The position numbers and the translations under genes are program-made. DNA of 64,000 bases from Sphingomonas sp. 35-24ZXX (lineage in GTDB: Bacteria > Pseudomonadota > Alphaproteobacteria > Sphingomonadales > Sphingomonadaceae): contig NZ_JROG01000008.1 of assembly GCF_000786215.1 (NCBI RefSeq), positions 124,001-188,000 of the forward strand. The letters run 5' to 3'. Under the pieces are notes generated by a model. That model searched no databases, was not told the DNA's origin, and saw only the letters and a program-made list of their open reading frames with translations. Every line of letters begins with the position of its first letter. Positions within the stretch are counted from its first letter, which is position 1. Shown here one piece after another: positions 8,415 to 17,603 of this stretch.

Positions 8415-9941
8415 GTGCGATATGCCTATGCAGTGACGTCAGCCCTTTTGCTTGGTGGCAGCGCCGTGGTGCTCGCCACCGGCCAGCCGCTCGGCGCACA
8501 GGTTGCCCAGAACGACCAGAGCGCGATGATGGCCGCGGCCCCGCGCCCCGGCGCGCCGATGAGCTTTGCCGACCTGACCGAACAGCTGCAACCCGCGGTG
8601 GTCAACATCTCCACCCGGCAGCGCGTGCGCGTGCCCAACAATCCCTTTGCCGGAACCCCGTTCGGCGGCCTGTTCGGCGCGCCCGAAGGCGGCGGTGGCG
8701 GCACCCGCGAGGCACAGTCGCTGGGATCGGGCTTTATCATCTCGGCTGACGGTTATGTCGTCACCAACAACCACGTGATCGCCGCCGAGGGCAACGCCTC
8801 GGTCGAATCGATCACCGTGACCATGCCCGACGGCACCGAATACCCCGCCCGGCTGATCGGCCGCGATCCGCAGTCGGACCTCGCGGTGCTCAAGATCTCG
8901 GGCACCAAGCCCTTCCCGTTCGTGCGCTTTGGTGATTCGACCAAGACCCGCGTCGGCGATTGGATCATCGCCATCGGCAACCCGTTCGGCCTTGGCGGCA
9001 CGGTGACCTCGGGAATCATCTCGGCGGTCTATCGCAACACCGGCCAGGGCGGCGCCTATGACCGCTATCTGCAGACCGATGCCGCGATCAACCGGGGCAA
9101 TTCGGGCGGCCCGATGTTCGACCTCAACGGCAATGTCATCGGCATCAACAACGCCATCATCTCGCCCACCGGCGGCAGTGTCGGCATCGGCTTTGCGATC
9201 CCCGCCGAAGTCGCAGCGCCGATCGTCGAGAAGCTGCGCAGCGGTGCGGCGATCGAGCGCGGCTATCTGGGCATCGGCATCAACCCGCTGACCGACGACC
9301 TGGCGGCCTCCCTTGGCCTGCCCAAGAAGCGCGGCGAGTTCGTGCAGCGCGTCGAGCCCGGCGAAGCCGCCGAGAAGGCCGGAATCAAGGCAGGCGACGT
9401 CGTGGTCTCGGTCGATGGCAAGGATGTCACCCCCGAGCAGACGCTGTCGTTCATCGTCGCCAACACCGCGCCGGGCAAGCGCATCCCGATCGTGCTGGTC
9501 CGCAATGGCGAGCGTTTGACGGTGACCGCCACTGTCGGCAAGCGCCCGAGCGAGGAAGAGCTGGCAGCGCAGAACTTCAACCCGGAAGCCGCCGAAGACT
9601 TCTCCGACCAGGACGAGCAGGACAGCGAACAGGCCACCCGCCAGGCACTGGGCATGGCGGTGACTGAACTCACGCCGCAGATCGCGCGTCAGATCGGCGT
9701 TCCGCCTGAGCTCAAGGGTGTCGTGGTGGCCGCGGTCGATCCTTCGGGTGATGCTGCCACCAAGGGCATCCGCCGTGGTGACGTGATCCTGTCGATCAAC
9801 AACCGTCCGGTGGTGACCTCGGCCGATGTCGATCGGGTGATCGCCGAAGCGCGCGCCGCCAACCGCGAGGCCGTGCTGCTGCGCGTCCAGCGTCGCGCCG
9901 GCCAGCCGCAGTTCCTGCCGGTGCGCCTGCGCACCAAGTAA
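8415..9941 (+). CDS. degP: DegP/Do-family periplasmic serine protease
   Basis: 508 residues: signal peptide (VRYAYAVTSALLLGGSAVVL... to about 35), trypsin-like domain with a complete triad His120 (NNHV), Asp155 (SDLAVLK) and Ser230 (GNSGGP), then two PDZ domains (about 275-365 and 410-505). HtrA/DegQ-type proteases degrade and chaperone misfolded envelope proteins. The start is GTG 8415 because AGAGGA lies seven bases before it and translation from there begins a clean signal sequence; the in-frame ATG at 8346 would add 23 residues before that. A strong terminator follows the gene. DegP, DegQ and MucD-type members cannot be separated by eye. Confidence 0.93.
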   Translation: MRYAYAVTSALLLGGSAVVLATGQPLGAQVAQNDQSAMMAAAPRPGAPMSFADLTEQLQPAVVNISTRQRVRVPNNPFAGTPFGGLFGAPEGGGGGTREAQSLGSGFIISADGYVVTNNHVIAAEGNASVESITVTMPDGTEYPARLIGRDPQSDLAVLKISGTKPFPFVRFGDSTKTRVGDWIIAIGNPFGLGGTVTSGIISAVYRNTGQGGAYDRYLQTDAAINRGNSGGPMFDLNGNVIGINNAIISPTGGSVGIGFAIPAEVAAPIVEKLRSGAAIERGYLGIGINPLTDDLAASLGLPKKRGEFVQRVEPGEAAEKAGIKAGDVVVSVDGKDVTPEQTLSFIVANTAPGKRIPIVLVRNGERLTVTATVGKRPSEEELAAQNFNPEAAEDFSDQDEQDSEQATRQALGMAVTELTPQIARQIGVPPELKGVVVAAVDPSGDAATKGIRRGDVILSINNRPVVTSADVDRVIAEARAANREAVLLRVQRRAGQPQFLPVRLRTK

Positions 9942-9971
9942 GCGCTGCAGCCAGCCAGCAATATCGAACAG

Positions 9972-9999
9972 GGGCGGTGCCGATGGCGCCGCCCTTTTT
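9972..9999 (+). terminator. Intrinsic terminator of degP
   Basis: GGGCGGTGCC (9972-9981), a three-base loop, GGCGCCGCCC (9985-9994, stem with one G-U) and then TTTTT. A textbook Rho-independent terminator about 30 bases after the degP stop. Confidence 0.9.
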
Positions 10000-10131
10000 C
10001 GTATGCGCTGGTTGCAATGCCACAAAATGTCGCCGCGCACGCTTTTCGCAAGCGTCAACTTGTCTTGATTGCGCCGCCTTCCTAGTGTGGCCGCGAAAGC
10101 CCTGATTCATGGGCAACACAGGAGACTAAGG

Positions 10132-10854
10132 ATGGCCCGAATCGCGATTGTAACCGGCGGAACACGCGGCATTGGCGAGGCGATCAGCCTGGCTCTGAAG
10201 GATGCGGGCGCGCATGTCGTCGCCAGCTATGGCGGCAATGACGATGCCGCGAATGCCTTTGCCGACCGCACCGGAATCGCGGTGCAGAAATGGGATGTCG
10301 GCGATCACCAGCAGTGCCTCGATGCCGTCGCCAAGATCGAGACCGATCACGGCCCGGTCGATATCCTGGTCAACAACGCCGGCATCACCCGCGATGCGAC
10401 GATGATGAAGATGACCTGGGAACAGTGGGACGAGGTGATCCGCGTCGACCTGACCGGCTGCTTCAACATGGCCAAGGCCTGCTTCCCCGGCATGCGCACC
10501 CGCGGCTGGGGCCGCATCGTCAATATCGGCTCGGTCAACGGCCAGGGTGGCCAGATCGGCCAGGTCAATTATGCCGCCGCCAAGTCGGGCATCCACGGCT
10601 TTACCAAGTCGCTGGCGATGGAAGGCGCGCGCTATGGCGTGACCGCCAACGCGATCGCGCCGGGCTATATCGCCACCGAAATGCTCTCGACCATTCCGCA
10701 GAACGTGATGGACAAGATCGTCGCGCAGATTCCGGTCGGACGGCTGGGCCAGGCCGAGGAAATCGCGCGCGGTGTGGTCTTCCTCACCGCCGAGGAAGCC
10801 GCCTTCGTCACCGGATCGACGCTGTCGATCAACGGCGGCCAGCATATGTACTGA
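10132..10854 (+). CDS. phaB: Acetoacetyl-CoA reductase, PhaB type (SDR)
   Basis: 240-residue short-chain dehydrogenase. NADPH-binding TGGTRGIGEAI lies at the N-terminus, NNAGITRD at about residues 82-89, and the catalytic Ser-Tyr-Lys in NIGSVNGQGGQIGQVNYAAAKSG (about 136-158). The NGQ.GQ.GQ.NYAAAK pattern and TRDATMMKM are characteristic of PhaB, which reduces acetoacetyl-CoA to (R)-3-hydroxybutyryl-CoA for polyhydroxybutyrate. FabG is the main alternative. AGGAG lies just before ATG 10132. No phaA or phaC is adjacent, so it stands alone between two terminators. Confidence 0.9.
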   Translation: MARIAIVTGGTRGIGEAISLALKDAGAHVVASYGGNDDAANAFADRTGIAVQKWDVGDHQQCLDAVAKIETDHGPVDILVNNAGITRDATMMKMTWEQWDEVIRVDLTGCFNMAKACFPGMRTRGWGRIVNIGSVNGQGGQIGQVNYAAAKSGIHGFTKSLAMEGARYGVTANAIAPGYIATEMLSTIPQNVMDKIVAQIPVGRLGQAEEIARGVVFLTAEEAAFVTGSTLSINGGQHMY

Positions 10855-10877
10855 CGAGGTCTCAGGACCTTCTCATG

Positions 10878-10910
10878 GGGCCGCGCGGGAAATCCCGTTG
10901 CGGCCCTTTT
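10878..10910 (+). terminator. Intrinsic terminator of phaB
   Basis: GGGCCGC, an inner CGGGA/TCCCG stem, GCGGCCC and then TTTT, starting about 23 bases after the phaB stop. Confidence 0.85.
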
Positions 10911-10974
10911 GCTGTCAGGGTCTTGGGCTGGCAGGACTTGGGCTGTCAGGACTTAGACTGTCAGGACTTGGCGA
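10911..10974. repeat. 15-bp tandem repeat covering the end of the ABC permease gene
   Basis: About four copies of a 15-base unit related to GGCTGTCAGGACTTG run head to tail between the phaB terminator and the permease gene. The copy at the gene end includes the last codons and the TGA stop (complement at 10961-10963), so the array looks like repeated duplication of the gene's 3' end. Copies differ by one to three bases. Confidence 0.75.
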
Positions 10975-12154
10975 ACAGCCCCGCGATCAGCCCGCGCTTG
11001 CCGCCGCCCGATTTGAGCACATTGCGACGGAACAGCCGCGCCCCGAAGCGGATCAGCAGCAGCACCCACAACGCCTGCCAGCCGAGCGCCAGCAGATGCT
11101 GCCACAGCACATCCTGCTGCGACGCGCGCGCCAGCATCGCAAAGGGCGAGCTGAACGGGAACACCACCGCCACCAGCTCGATCGGCTCGCCCAGCCGCGT
11201 GACCGAATAGGAGGCGAGGAAGAAGAACAGCAGCTGCCCCATGGTGGCGGGCATCGACAAGGTCTGCACCTCGCGCACCGTGCTCGCCATCGCGCCGATG
11301 CCGAGGAACAGCGAGCCGAGCAGCAGATAGGCCATCGCGAAATAGGCGACACCCAGCGCCAGGAACAACGGCCAGCCGGTGGCGGGCGTCGGCAGTGCGG
11401 GCAGGCCGTTGGCCGCAAGCAGGATCGCGCCCAATGCCAGCACCGTCCAGCAGGCGATGCCGATCAGCGCCATGCCCAGCATCGCAAACAATTTGCCCAG
11501 GAAGATCGCATCGATCGGGACGGCAGCGGCCAGGATCTCGATGATCTTGTTGGTTTTTTCCTCGACCAGATTGGACAGCACCATGCCTGCGAGCAGCATG
11601 GTGAGCAGCACCAGCAACGCCTGGCCGACCTGCGCGGTCATCAGCCGCCCCTGCTCCTGCGACCCGGCACTTTGCGCCACGGTGCGCGTATCGAGCGTGG
11701 CGGGCGCTGCTGCCCCCCCTGCCCGCGCGCGTTCGACCAGCAGCTCGAGCGGTCCCTTCCAGCGGATGATCTCGCCCTCGGTGCCGATCAGCTGCGGCCT
11801 GGCCAGGCTGCCGGTGAGCACGCCGAGAAAGCGGCTGTCATTGCCTGAATCAAGCACGCCTTGCGGGTCATCGGTTTTCACCGCGGCCAGCATCGGCACC
11901 CGCGTTTCGCCCAGTTGCTGCGCCAGCGCGGTGCGCGCCTTGAGCACCGCCTGCGTGTCGCCTTCGGCCATCACCAGCGCAAAGCTGGGCCGGTCGATAT
12001 CGCGCGCCACCTGGCCGCCGATGCTGCCCGCCGCGATACCGATCGCGAGCGGAAAGACCGGCCCCAGCAGGAAGAAGAAGAACGCCTTGGAAAAGATGAT
12101 CGCGGCAAAATCGCGCCGGGCGATCACCCAGGCCGCGCGCAGAAGTTCAGGCAT
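10961..12154 (-). CDS. ABC-2 type permease, NatB-like
   Basis: 397 residues with the ABC-2 membrane layout: one N-terminal transmembrane helix (AAIIFSKAFFFFLLGPVF...), a large extracytoplasmic domain (about 50-180), then five hydrophobic segments in the C-terminal half. The start MPELLRAAWVIARRDF is standard for sodium-efflux NatB-like permeases. It overlaps its ATPase gene by eight bases, so the pair forms a two-component exporter. The substrate is not evident; Na+ extrusion is only the name-giving precedent. Confidence 0.85.
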   Translation of the reverse strand: MPELLRAAWVIARRDFAAIIFSKAFFFFLLGPVFPLAIGIAAGSIGGQVARDIDRPSFALVMAEGDTQAVLKARTALAQQLGETRVPMLAAVKTDDPQGVLDSGNDSRFLGVLTGSLARPQLIGTEGEIIRWKGPLELLVERARAGGAAAPATLDTRTVAQSAGSQEQGRLMTAQVGQALLVLLTMLLAGMVLSNLVEEKTNKIIEILAAAVPIDAIFLGKLFAMLGMALIGIACWTVLALGAILLAANGLPALPTPATGWPLFLALGVAYFAMAYLLLGSLFLGIGAMASTVREVQTLSMPATMGQLLFFFLASYSVTRLGEPIELVAVVFPFSSPFAMLARASQQDVLWQHLLALGWQALWVLLLIRFGARLFRRNVLKSGGGKRGLIAGLFAKS

Positions 12155-13088
12155 CGGCGGCCTCCTGCTGATCGGCTTCGAGCTGGCGCGCCGCATCCGC
12201 CCCGGCAATGGCGACAAAGGCATCGTGCAGCCCGGGCCGCTCGATCGACAGCGACTGGATCCCCGCCTCCCCCTCGATCAGCGCGCGCAGCAGCGGCTCG
12301 ACCCCGGTTTCGGGCAGGGTGAAGTGCCAGAAATGGCCCTCGGGTGCGGCGTCGGCGGGCAAAGCCGCGCGCCACGGCCCGTCGAGCGTGCGCGTCTCGA
12401 GCCGCACCTGCGGACGCAGCCGGTCGCGCGCGTCCGAGACCGATCCGGTGAACGGCACCTTGCCCCCGGCGATGATCGCGATGCGCTCGCACAAGCGTTC
12501 AGCATGCGCGATGACGTGCGTCGAGAAGATCACGGTGACGCCCCGGTCGGCCTGCGCGCGGATCATCCGTTCGAGCTTGGCCTGGTTGAGCGCATCGAGG
12601 CCGGAGAACGGCTCGTCGAGCACGATCAGCTCGGGATCGTGTACCAGGGTGCCGAGCAGCTGGACGGTCTGCGCCATGCCCTTGGACAGCGTGCGCACCT
12701 CCTTGTCCGCCGCCTTGCCCAGGCCATGCTCCTCGAGCATCGCCCGCCCGCGTTTGCGCCCTTCGGCAAGCGGCAGTCCGCGCAGCGCGCCCATGAAGGC
12801 GATCGCGTCATAGGCCTTCATCGAAGGATACAGGCCGCGCTCTTCGGGCAGATAGCCGACGCGCCGTGCAACATCGAGCGGACGGTCGGTGCCCAGCAGG
12901 GTGCGCGTCCCCTCGTCGGGGTCGACGATGCCCAGCAGCATCCGCAAGGTGGTGGTCTTTCCTGCGCCATTGGGGCCCAATATGCCGAAGATGCTTCCTG
13001 CAGGAACGGTCAGGTCGACGCCGTCGACCGCGCGCTGACGCCCGAATATCTTGACCAGGCCGCGCGCTTCGATGGCATTGGCGGTCAC
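12147..13088 (-). CDS. ABC transporter ATPase, NatA-like
   Basis: 313-residue ATPase with Walker A GPNGAGKTTT (about residue 40), signature LSKGMAQTVQLLG, Walker B LIVLDEPFSGLD and a switch His (FSTHV). A C-terminal DUF4162-like region (about 225-310) is typical of exporters paired with ABC-2 permeases. Start is GTG 13088, preceded by AAGGAT; no plausible ATG exists nearby. Divergent from queG with about 80 bases between them. Confidence 0.9.
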   Translation of the reverse strand: MTANAIEARGLVKIFGRQRAVDGVDLTVPAGSIFGILGPNGAGKTTTLRMLLGIVDPDEGTRTLLGTDRPLDVARRVGYLPEERGLYPSMKAYDAIAFMGALRGLPLAEGRKRGRAMLEEHGLGKAADKEVRTLSKGMAQTVQLLGTLVHDPELIVLDEPFSGLDALNQAKLERMIRAQADRGVTVIFSTHVIAHAERLCERIAIIAGGKVPFTGSVSDARDRLRPQVRLETRTLDGPWRAALPADAAPEGHFWHFTLPETGVEPLLRALIEGEAGIQSLSIERPGLHDAFVAIAGADAARQLEADQQEAADA

Positions 13089-13167
13089 GCGATATCCTTG
13101 GGCAAACAGTGTCGATGGAAGGGCCACCGGTATTGGTGGCCGGGCGTTAATCGGGTAGCGGACAAAC

Positions 13168-14325
13168 ATGGTTAGCGGCAAGAAAAACCTTGAAGCGGCG
13201 ATCGCGCAGGAGGCGGCCCGGATGGGCTTTGCCGATTGCGCCATCGCGCCTGCCAGCCTGGGGCCGCAGACAGCCGAGCGGCTGCAGCGCTGGCTGGCAG
13301 ACGGCTGCCATGGCGACATGCTGTGGATGGAGGCGCGCAGCGACCAGCGCGCCGATCCGCAGGTGCTGTGGAGCGACGTGCGATCGGTGATCATGCTGGG
13401 GATGAGCTATGCGCCGGGGCGCGACCCGTTCGCGCTGGCGCAGCATCCCGATCGCGGGCGGATATCGGTTTATGCGCAGGGCGGCGACTATCACAAGACG
13501 GTGAAGACCGCGCTCAAGGCACTGGCACGCTGGCTGGTCGAGGCGAGCGACGATGGTCCGGAATCAACGGGGGTCAAGGTGTTCGTCGATACCGCACCGG
13601 TGATGGAAAAGCCGCTGGCGATGGCGGCGGGTCTCGGCTGGCAGGGCAAGCACACCAACCTCGTCAGCCGCAGCCACGGCAGCTGGCTGTTCCTCGGCGC
13701 GATCTACACCACGCTGGAGCTGCAGCCGAGCGGCAAGGGGCAGGACCGCTGCGGATCATGTACCGCCTGCCAGGATATCTGCCCGACGGACGCGTTCCCC
13801 GCGCCCTACCGGCTCGATGCGCGCCGCTGCATCTCGTATCTGACGATCGAGCACGCAGGCCCCATTCCCGCCGACCTCCGCCGCGGGATCGGCAACCATG
13901 TCTATGGCTGCGACGATTGCCTCGCGGTGTGTCCGTGGAACAAGTTTGCCGACGCCGCGCACCGCAACCAGGCGTTCCTGCCGCGCGCAGAGCTGGCCGC
14001 GCCGTCGCTCGCCGATCTGCTCGCGCTCGACGATGCGCAGTTCCGCGCCGTGTTCGCCGGATCCCCGATCAAGCGCAGCGGCAGGGTGCGGATGGTGCGC
14101 AATGCGGCTGTAGCGGCGGGCAATAGCGGCGATATGGCGCTGGTCGCGCCTGTCGTCGCGCTGCTGGACGATGGCGAACCCGTGGTGCGCGGCGCGGCGA
14201 TATGGGCGCTGGCGCAGCTCGACCCGCCGCGCCTCGCTGCAGAGCGCGCCATGCGCATCGCCTGCGAGCCCGATGCCGGCGTTCTGGCCGAATGGCAGCT
14301 TGCCGACGCGCCGCTGCGCGTCTAG
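13168..14325 (+). CDS. queG: Epoxyqueuosine reductase
   Basis: 385 residues. QueG removes the epoxide oxygen in the last step of queuosine tRNA-wobble modification, using cobalamin and two [4Fe-4S] clusters. The N-terminal DUF1730 region contains the substrate/cobalamin pocket ([28 protein letters not shown]). Cluster cysteines are C195-C198-C201-C205 ([12 protein letters not shown]) and C248-C251-C255 ([12 protein letters not shown]). The C-terminal 90 residues form HEAT-like repeats ([23 protein letters not shown]). No other que genes are nearby. Confidence 0.95.
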   Translation: MVSGKKNLEAAIAQEAARMGFADCAIAPASLGPQTAERLQRWLADGCHGDMLWMEARSDQRADPQVLWSDVRSVIMLGMSYAPGRDPFALAQHPDRGRISVYAQGGDYHKTVKTALKALARWLVEASDDGPESTGVKVFVDTAPVMEKPLAMAAGLGWQGKHTNLVSRSHGSWLFLGAIYTTLELQPSGKGQDRCGSCTACQDICPTDAFPAPYRLDARRCISYLTIEHAGPIPADLRRGIGNHVYGCDDCLAVCPWNKFADAAHRNQAFLPRAELAAPSLADLLALDDAQFRAVFAGSPIKRSGRVRMVRNAAVAAGNSGDMALVAPVVALLDDGEPVVRGAAIWALAQLDPPRLAAERAMRIACEPDAGVLAEWQLADAPLRV

Positions 14326-14337
14326 GCGCAAAACCCT

Positions 14338-15012
14338 ATGCGCGCCCCTTTCGACCATATCCGCACCTGGATCTTCGATCTCGACAACACGCTCTATCCG
14401 GCGGAGACGAACCTGTTCGCGCTGATCGATGTGCGGATGACCGATTATGTCAGCGAGCGGCTGGGGCTGGACCGCGAGGCTGCGCTCAAGGTGCAGAAGG
14501 ACTATTTCTACCGCTTCGGCACCACCCTGTCCGGGCTGATGCTGGAGCACGGCACCGACCCGCACGAGTTCCTGGACTATGTCCACGACATCGATCTCGA
14601 TCGGGTGGCCCCCTGCCCCGTCACCTCGGCCGGGCTGGCGCGGCTGCCGGGGCGCAAGCTTATCTTCACCAACGGCGATGTCGATTATGCCGGGCGCGTG
14701 CTCGATCGGCTGGAGCTGGCGCATCATTTCGAGGCGATCCACGACATCCACGCCACCGCCTACCAGCCCAAGCCGCACGAGGCGGCCTACACCAGCCTGA
14801 TTTCGGCGCTCGACATCGATCCTGCCAGCGCGGTGTTTGTCGAGGACATGGCGCGCAATCTCAAGCCTGCCAAGCAGCTGGGCATGACCACGGTGTGGAT
14901 CAACAACGGATCCGAAGGCGGCACGCACGACGCCGATCACAGCTTTATCGACCATGAAATTCCCGCGCTGGGCGACTGGCTCGCGGCGCTGACACAGGAG
15001 ACTGCAGGATGA
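14338..15012 (+). CDS. HAD-superfamily pyrimidine 5'-nucleotidase
   Basis: 224 residues. HAD motif I is FDLDNTLYP at about residues 13-21 (Asp nucleophile), motif II FTNGD near 107, a Lys in QPKPHE near 143, and motif [11 protein letters not shown] near 166. Length and the DNTLYP signature match the Sdt1/pyrimidine 5'-nucleotidase subgroup that dephosphorylates UMP/CMP or vitamin phosphates. It begins 12 bases after queG and overlaps dapD by four bases (ATGA), so it is cotranscribed with both. Confidence 0.88.
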   Translation: MRAPFDHIRTWIFDLDNTLYPAETNLFALIDVRMTDYVSERLGLDREAALKVQKDYFYRFGTTLSGLMLEHGTDPHEFLDYVHDIDLDRVAPCPVTSAGLARLPGRKLIFTNGDVDYAGRVLDRLELAHHFEAIHDIHATAYQPKPHEAAYTSLISALDIDPASAVFVEDMARNLKPAKQLGMTTVWINNGSEGGTHDADHSFIDHEIPALGDWLAALTQETAG

Positions 15013-15851
15013 CCGATACCCTTCAAAGCCGCATCGAAGCCGCCTGGGATGGCCGTGACAGCCTCGACACCAGCCCCGGCAGCGCCACGGGCAAGGACGT
15101 CGCCGAGGCGCTCGCGCTGCTCGACAGCGGCGCAGCACGCGTCGCCGAACCCGATGGCAACGGCGGCTGGCAGGTCAACCAGTGGCTCAAGAAGGCGGTG
15201 CTGCTCTCGTTCCGGCTGAACCCGATGGCCGAGATCAGCGGCGGGCCCGGCGGCGCGCACTGGTGGGACAAGGTGCCCAGTAAGTTCGACGGCATGTCGG
15301 CAGATGATTTCAAGGCCGCGGGCTTCCGCGCTGTCCCCGGATCGATCGTGCGCCGTGGAGCCTTCATCGCCCGGGACGCGGTGCTGATGCCCAGCTTCGT
15401 CAACATCGGCGCCTATGTCGGTGAAGGCACGATGGTCGATACCTGGGTCACCGTGGGCAGCTGCGCGCAGATCGGCCGCAACGTGCATATCTCGGGCGGC
15501 GTGGGCATCGGCGGCGTGCTCGAGCCGCTGCAGGCGGGCCCGGTGATCATCGAGGACAACTGCTTCATCGGTGCGCGCTCGGAAGTGGCCGAAGGCGTGA
15601 TCGTCGGCGAGGGCGCGGTGCTTTCGATGGGTGTATATCTGGGCGCGTCGACCCGGATCGTCGACCGGGCGACCGGCGAAGTGCATTATGGCAAGGTTCC
15701 GCCGTACTCGGTGGTTGTCCCCGGCGCGATGCCCGGCAAGCCGCTGCCCGATGGCACGCCCGGCCCGTCGCTCTATTGCGCGGTGATCGTCAAGACAGTG
15801 GACGCACAGACGCGTTCGAAGACCGGCATCAACGAGCTGCTGCGCAGCTGA
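15009..15851 (+). CDS. dapD: Tetrahydrodipicolinate N-succinyltransferase
   Basis: 280 residues. Catalyses succinyl transfer from succinyl-CoA to tetrahydrodipicolinate in the lysine/meso-diaminopimelate pathway. An N-terminal helical domain (1-100) is followed by a left-handed parallel beta-helix of hexapeptide repeats (for example [39 protein letters not shown]) and a C-terminal strand. Length is standard. No dapE follows, unlike many alphaproteobacteria; a palindromic repeat region and the rplL terminator come next. Confidence 0.96.
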   Translation: MTDTLQSRIEAAWDGRDSLDTSPGSATGKDVAEALALLDSGAARVAEPDGNGGWQVNQWLKKAVLLSFRLNPMAEISGGPGGAHWWDKVPSKFDGMSADDFKAAGFRAVPGSIVRRGAFIARDAVLMPSFVNIGAYVGEGTMVDTWVTVGSCAQIGRNVHISGGVGIGGVLEPLQAGPVIIEDNCFIGARSEVAEGVIVGEGAVLSMGVYLGASTRIVDRATGEVHYGKVPPYSVVVPGAMPGKPLPDGTPGPSLYCAVIVKTVDAQTRSKTGINELLRS

Positions 15852-15866
15852 CGTCCGAGCATGGTC

Positions 15867-16003
15867 CCGTCATTCCCGCGAAAGCGGGAATCCCGCTTCT
15901 GCCTAGACGGTAGCGCAGTTGCGGGACCCCCGCCTGCGCGGGGGTGACGACAAGGCAGGCTGTCGTGCCATATCGCCCTGGGCTCCGGCTTTCGCCGGAG
16001 GAC
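15867..16003. repeat. Cluster of dispersed palindromic repeats
   Basis: Three hairpin units in a row follow dapD: CATTCCCGC-GAAA-GCGGGAATC (15871-15892), ACCCCCGC-CTGC-GCGGGGGT (15926-15945) and GCTCCGGC-TTTC-GCCGGAG (15982-16000). Such GTCATTCCCGCGAAAGCGGGAATC-type units are widespread intergenic repeats in proteobacteria. There is no coding capacity; with the following bidirectional terminator they separate convergent dapD and rplL. Confidence 0.8.
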
Positions 16004-16061
16004 GGATTGGTGATGTCTTCCACTTCGCGGCTTCGCGTGAACTCCCCCACCCCCAGACACG

Positions 16062-16099
16062 AAAAAGGGCGGCCTGCGCGAAGCAGACCGCCCTTTTTT
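16062..16099 (-). terminator. Bidirectional terminator between dapD and rplL
   Basis: GGGCGGCCTGC (16068-16078) pairs with GCAGACCGCCC (16083-16093, one mismatch). It is flanked by AAAAA on the left and TTTTTT on the right, so both the minus-strand rplL transcript and the plus-strand dapD transcript would stop here. Confidence 0.9.
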
Positions 16100-16133
16100 C
16101 CATCCCCGCGACACGAAGCCGCAGGAAAGGCGA

Positions 16134-16508
16134 TTACTTGAGCTCGACGGTACCGCCGGCTGCTTCGATCTTCGCCTTGATGTCTTCGGCTTCAGCCTTG
16201 CTGACGCCTTCCTTGATCGCCTTGGGAGCGCTTTCCACCAGGGTCTTCGCTTCGGTCAGGCCGAGCGAGGTGATGGCGCGGACTTCCTTGATGACCTGGA
16301 TCTTCTTGCCGCCGTCGCCGGTCAGGATCACGTCGAATTCGGTCTGCTCTTCAGCAGCCGGTGCAGCGGCACCGCCAGCGGGTGCAGCAACAGCCACAGC
16401 AGCAGCGGCCGAAACGCCCCATGCTTCTTCCAGGGCCTTCGAGAGTTCAGCGGCTTCCAGAACGGTCAGCTTCGAGAGTTCTTCGACCAGGTTTGCGATA
16501 TCTGCCAT
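16134..16508 (-). CDS. rplL: 50S ribosomal protein L7/L12
   Basis: 124 residues. N-terminal dimerisation helix ([22 protein letters not shown]), an Ala/Pro-rich flexible hinge (about 35-53), and the globular C-terminal factor-binding domain ([27 protein letters not shown]... to VELK). It forms the mobile stalk that recruits translation GTPases. It lies 76 bases after rplJ and ends at the terminator, so rpoB is not the next gene as in many bacteria. Confidence 0.98.
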   Translation of the reverse strand: MADIANLVEELSKLTVLEAAELSKALEEAWGVSAAAAVAVAAPAGGAAAPAAEEQTEFDVILTGDGGKKIQVIKEVRAITSLGLTEAKTLVESAPKAIKEGVSKAEAEDIKAKIEAAGGTVELK

Positions 16509-16584
16509 TTTAAGTCTCCAGTTCTAAATCATGATAGGTGCCACCTCGACCCACCGGGCGCGACTGCGGCAAAGTTTGAAAAGC

Positions 16585-17100
16585 TTATGCGTCTTCCTTG
16601 GCCGCATAGGCACCGAACACGCGGGCGAGCTGCCCGGCAGGTGCCTGAATGACCTGGACAACCTTGGTTGCCGGGGCATTGACGAGACCAATGATCTTGG
16701 CACGCAGTTCGTCGAGCGAGGGCATCGAGGCAAGCGCCTTCACACCTTCGGCATCCAGAACAACGTCGCCCATTGCGCCGCCGACAATCTCAAGCTTTTC
16801 ATTGTCCTTGGCGAAGTTCACCGCAACCTTGGCTGCCGCGACCGGATCGGCCGAGGTAGCAAGGGCAATCGGACCGGTCAGCAGGTCGGCGATGGACTCA
16901 TAGGGAGTGCCCACCGCAGCCAGCTTGGCCAGGCGATTCTTGGTGACTTTGTAGCTGGCGCCTTCTGCGCGCATCTTCGTGCGAAGCTCGGTCGACTTGG
17001 CAACGGTCAGACCCAGATTACGGGTCACCACCACCACACCGGCTTCACCGAAGGTTGCGTTCAGCGAAGCAACAGCGGCTTTCTTATCAGCACGATCCAT
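16585..17100 (-). CDS. rplJ: 50S ribosomal protein L10
   Basis: 171 residues, standard length. MDRADKKAAVASLNATF start, central KNRLAKLA and GPIALATS segments, and a C-terminal helix that anchors the L7/L12 dimers. AAGGAGA precedes ATG 17100. In bacteria the L10-L12 complex represses its own mRNA; the long 5' region here would be the place for that control. Confidence 0.97.
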   Translation of the reverse strand: MDRADKKAAVASLNATFGEAGVVVVTRNLGLTVAKSTELRTKMRAEGASYKVTKNRLAKLAAVGTPYESIADLLTGPIALATSADPVAAAKVAVNFAKDNEKLEIVGGAMGDVVLDAEGVKALASMPSLDELRAKIIGLVNAPATKVVQVIQAPAGQLARVFGAYAAKEDA

Positions 17101-17420
17101 GCTGGTCTCCTTCCACATGAGCGCATCGAAAAGCCGCTTGCACGGCCTGCCGGTACGCCCGGTTCATTGCGCAGCGACCTTCCTCCTGACGAGGAAGAAC
17201 TCTGCAGATCAGTCCGTGGGGGTGTTTGCCGAGCCGTTGCCTCGTCCAGTGCAGGAGAGGCTAAAATGGCAGCGTCTGTCCCGATCAGATCAGGAGCAGT
17301 GAAAAACAGTTCCCCGTCTAGGCTGGACATTAAGCGGGGCAAATTCCCCGCACCAACTGTCTCGGACGGCGATCGGTCGAGCCCTGCGGCCGTTCCGGTC
17401 AGGGGCGGCACATAGCAGCG
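17101..17420 (-). promoter_or_regulatory. Long 5' leader of rplJ-rplL, possible L10 autoregulatory leader
   Basis: About 320 gene-free bases upstream of rplJ. On the minus strand they include a GCGGGG/CCCCGC hairpin (17334-17351), a G+C-rich central part and the Shine-Dalgarno. A leader that binds L10-(L12)4 is established for this operon in other bacteria; I could not confirm the kink-turn fold here. Nothing coding is seen. The promoter must lie before about 17420. Confidence 0.35.
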
Positions 17421-17603
17421 ATGACCCTGGAGTCAAGCGGTGTCGCACTTTCGGCCCGGCGCAATGGCCATTCCAGTGATCGCAATCACATTGTCTATCA
17501 TTATGGTTGAGTTATTATCATGCTATCGCCGCGCTCTTGATGATGTCGCGGCGAGCGCTCCTGCGGTCTCCCCGGCAGCGTACACGAAACGAAAGGTGCC
17601 ACC

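Noticed and set aside
17101-17420. Confident L10 leader RNA
   Set aside because: Length and position fit but I could not identify the kink-turn elements, so it is listed only at low confidence.
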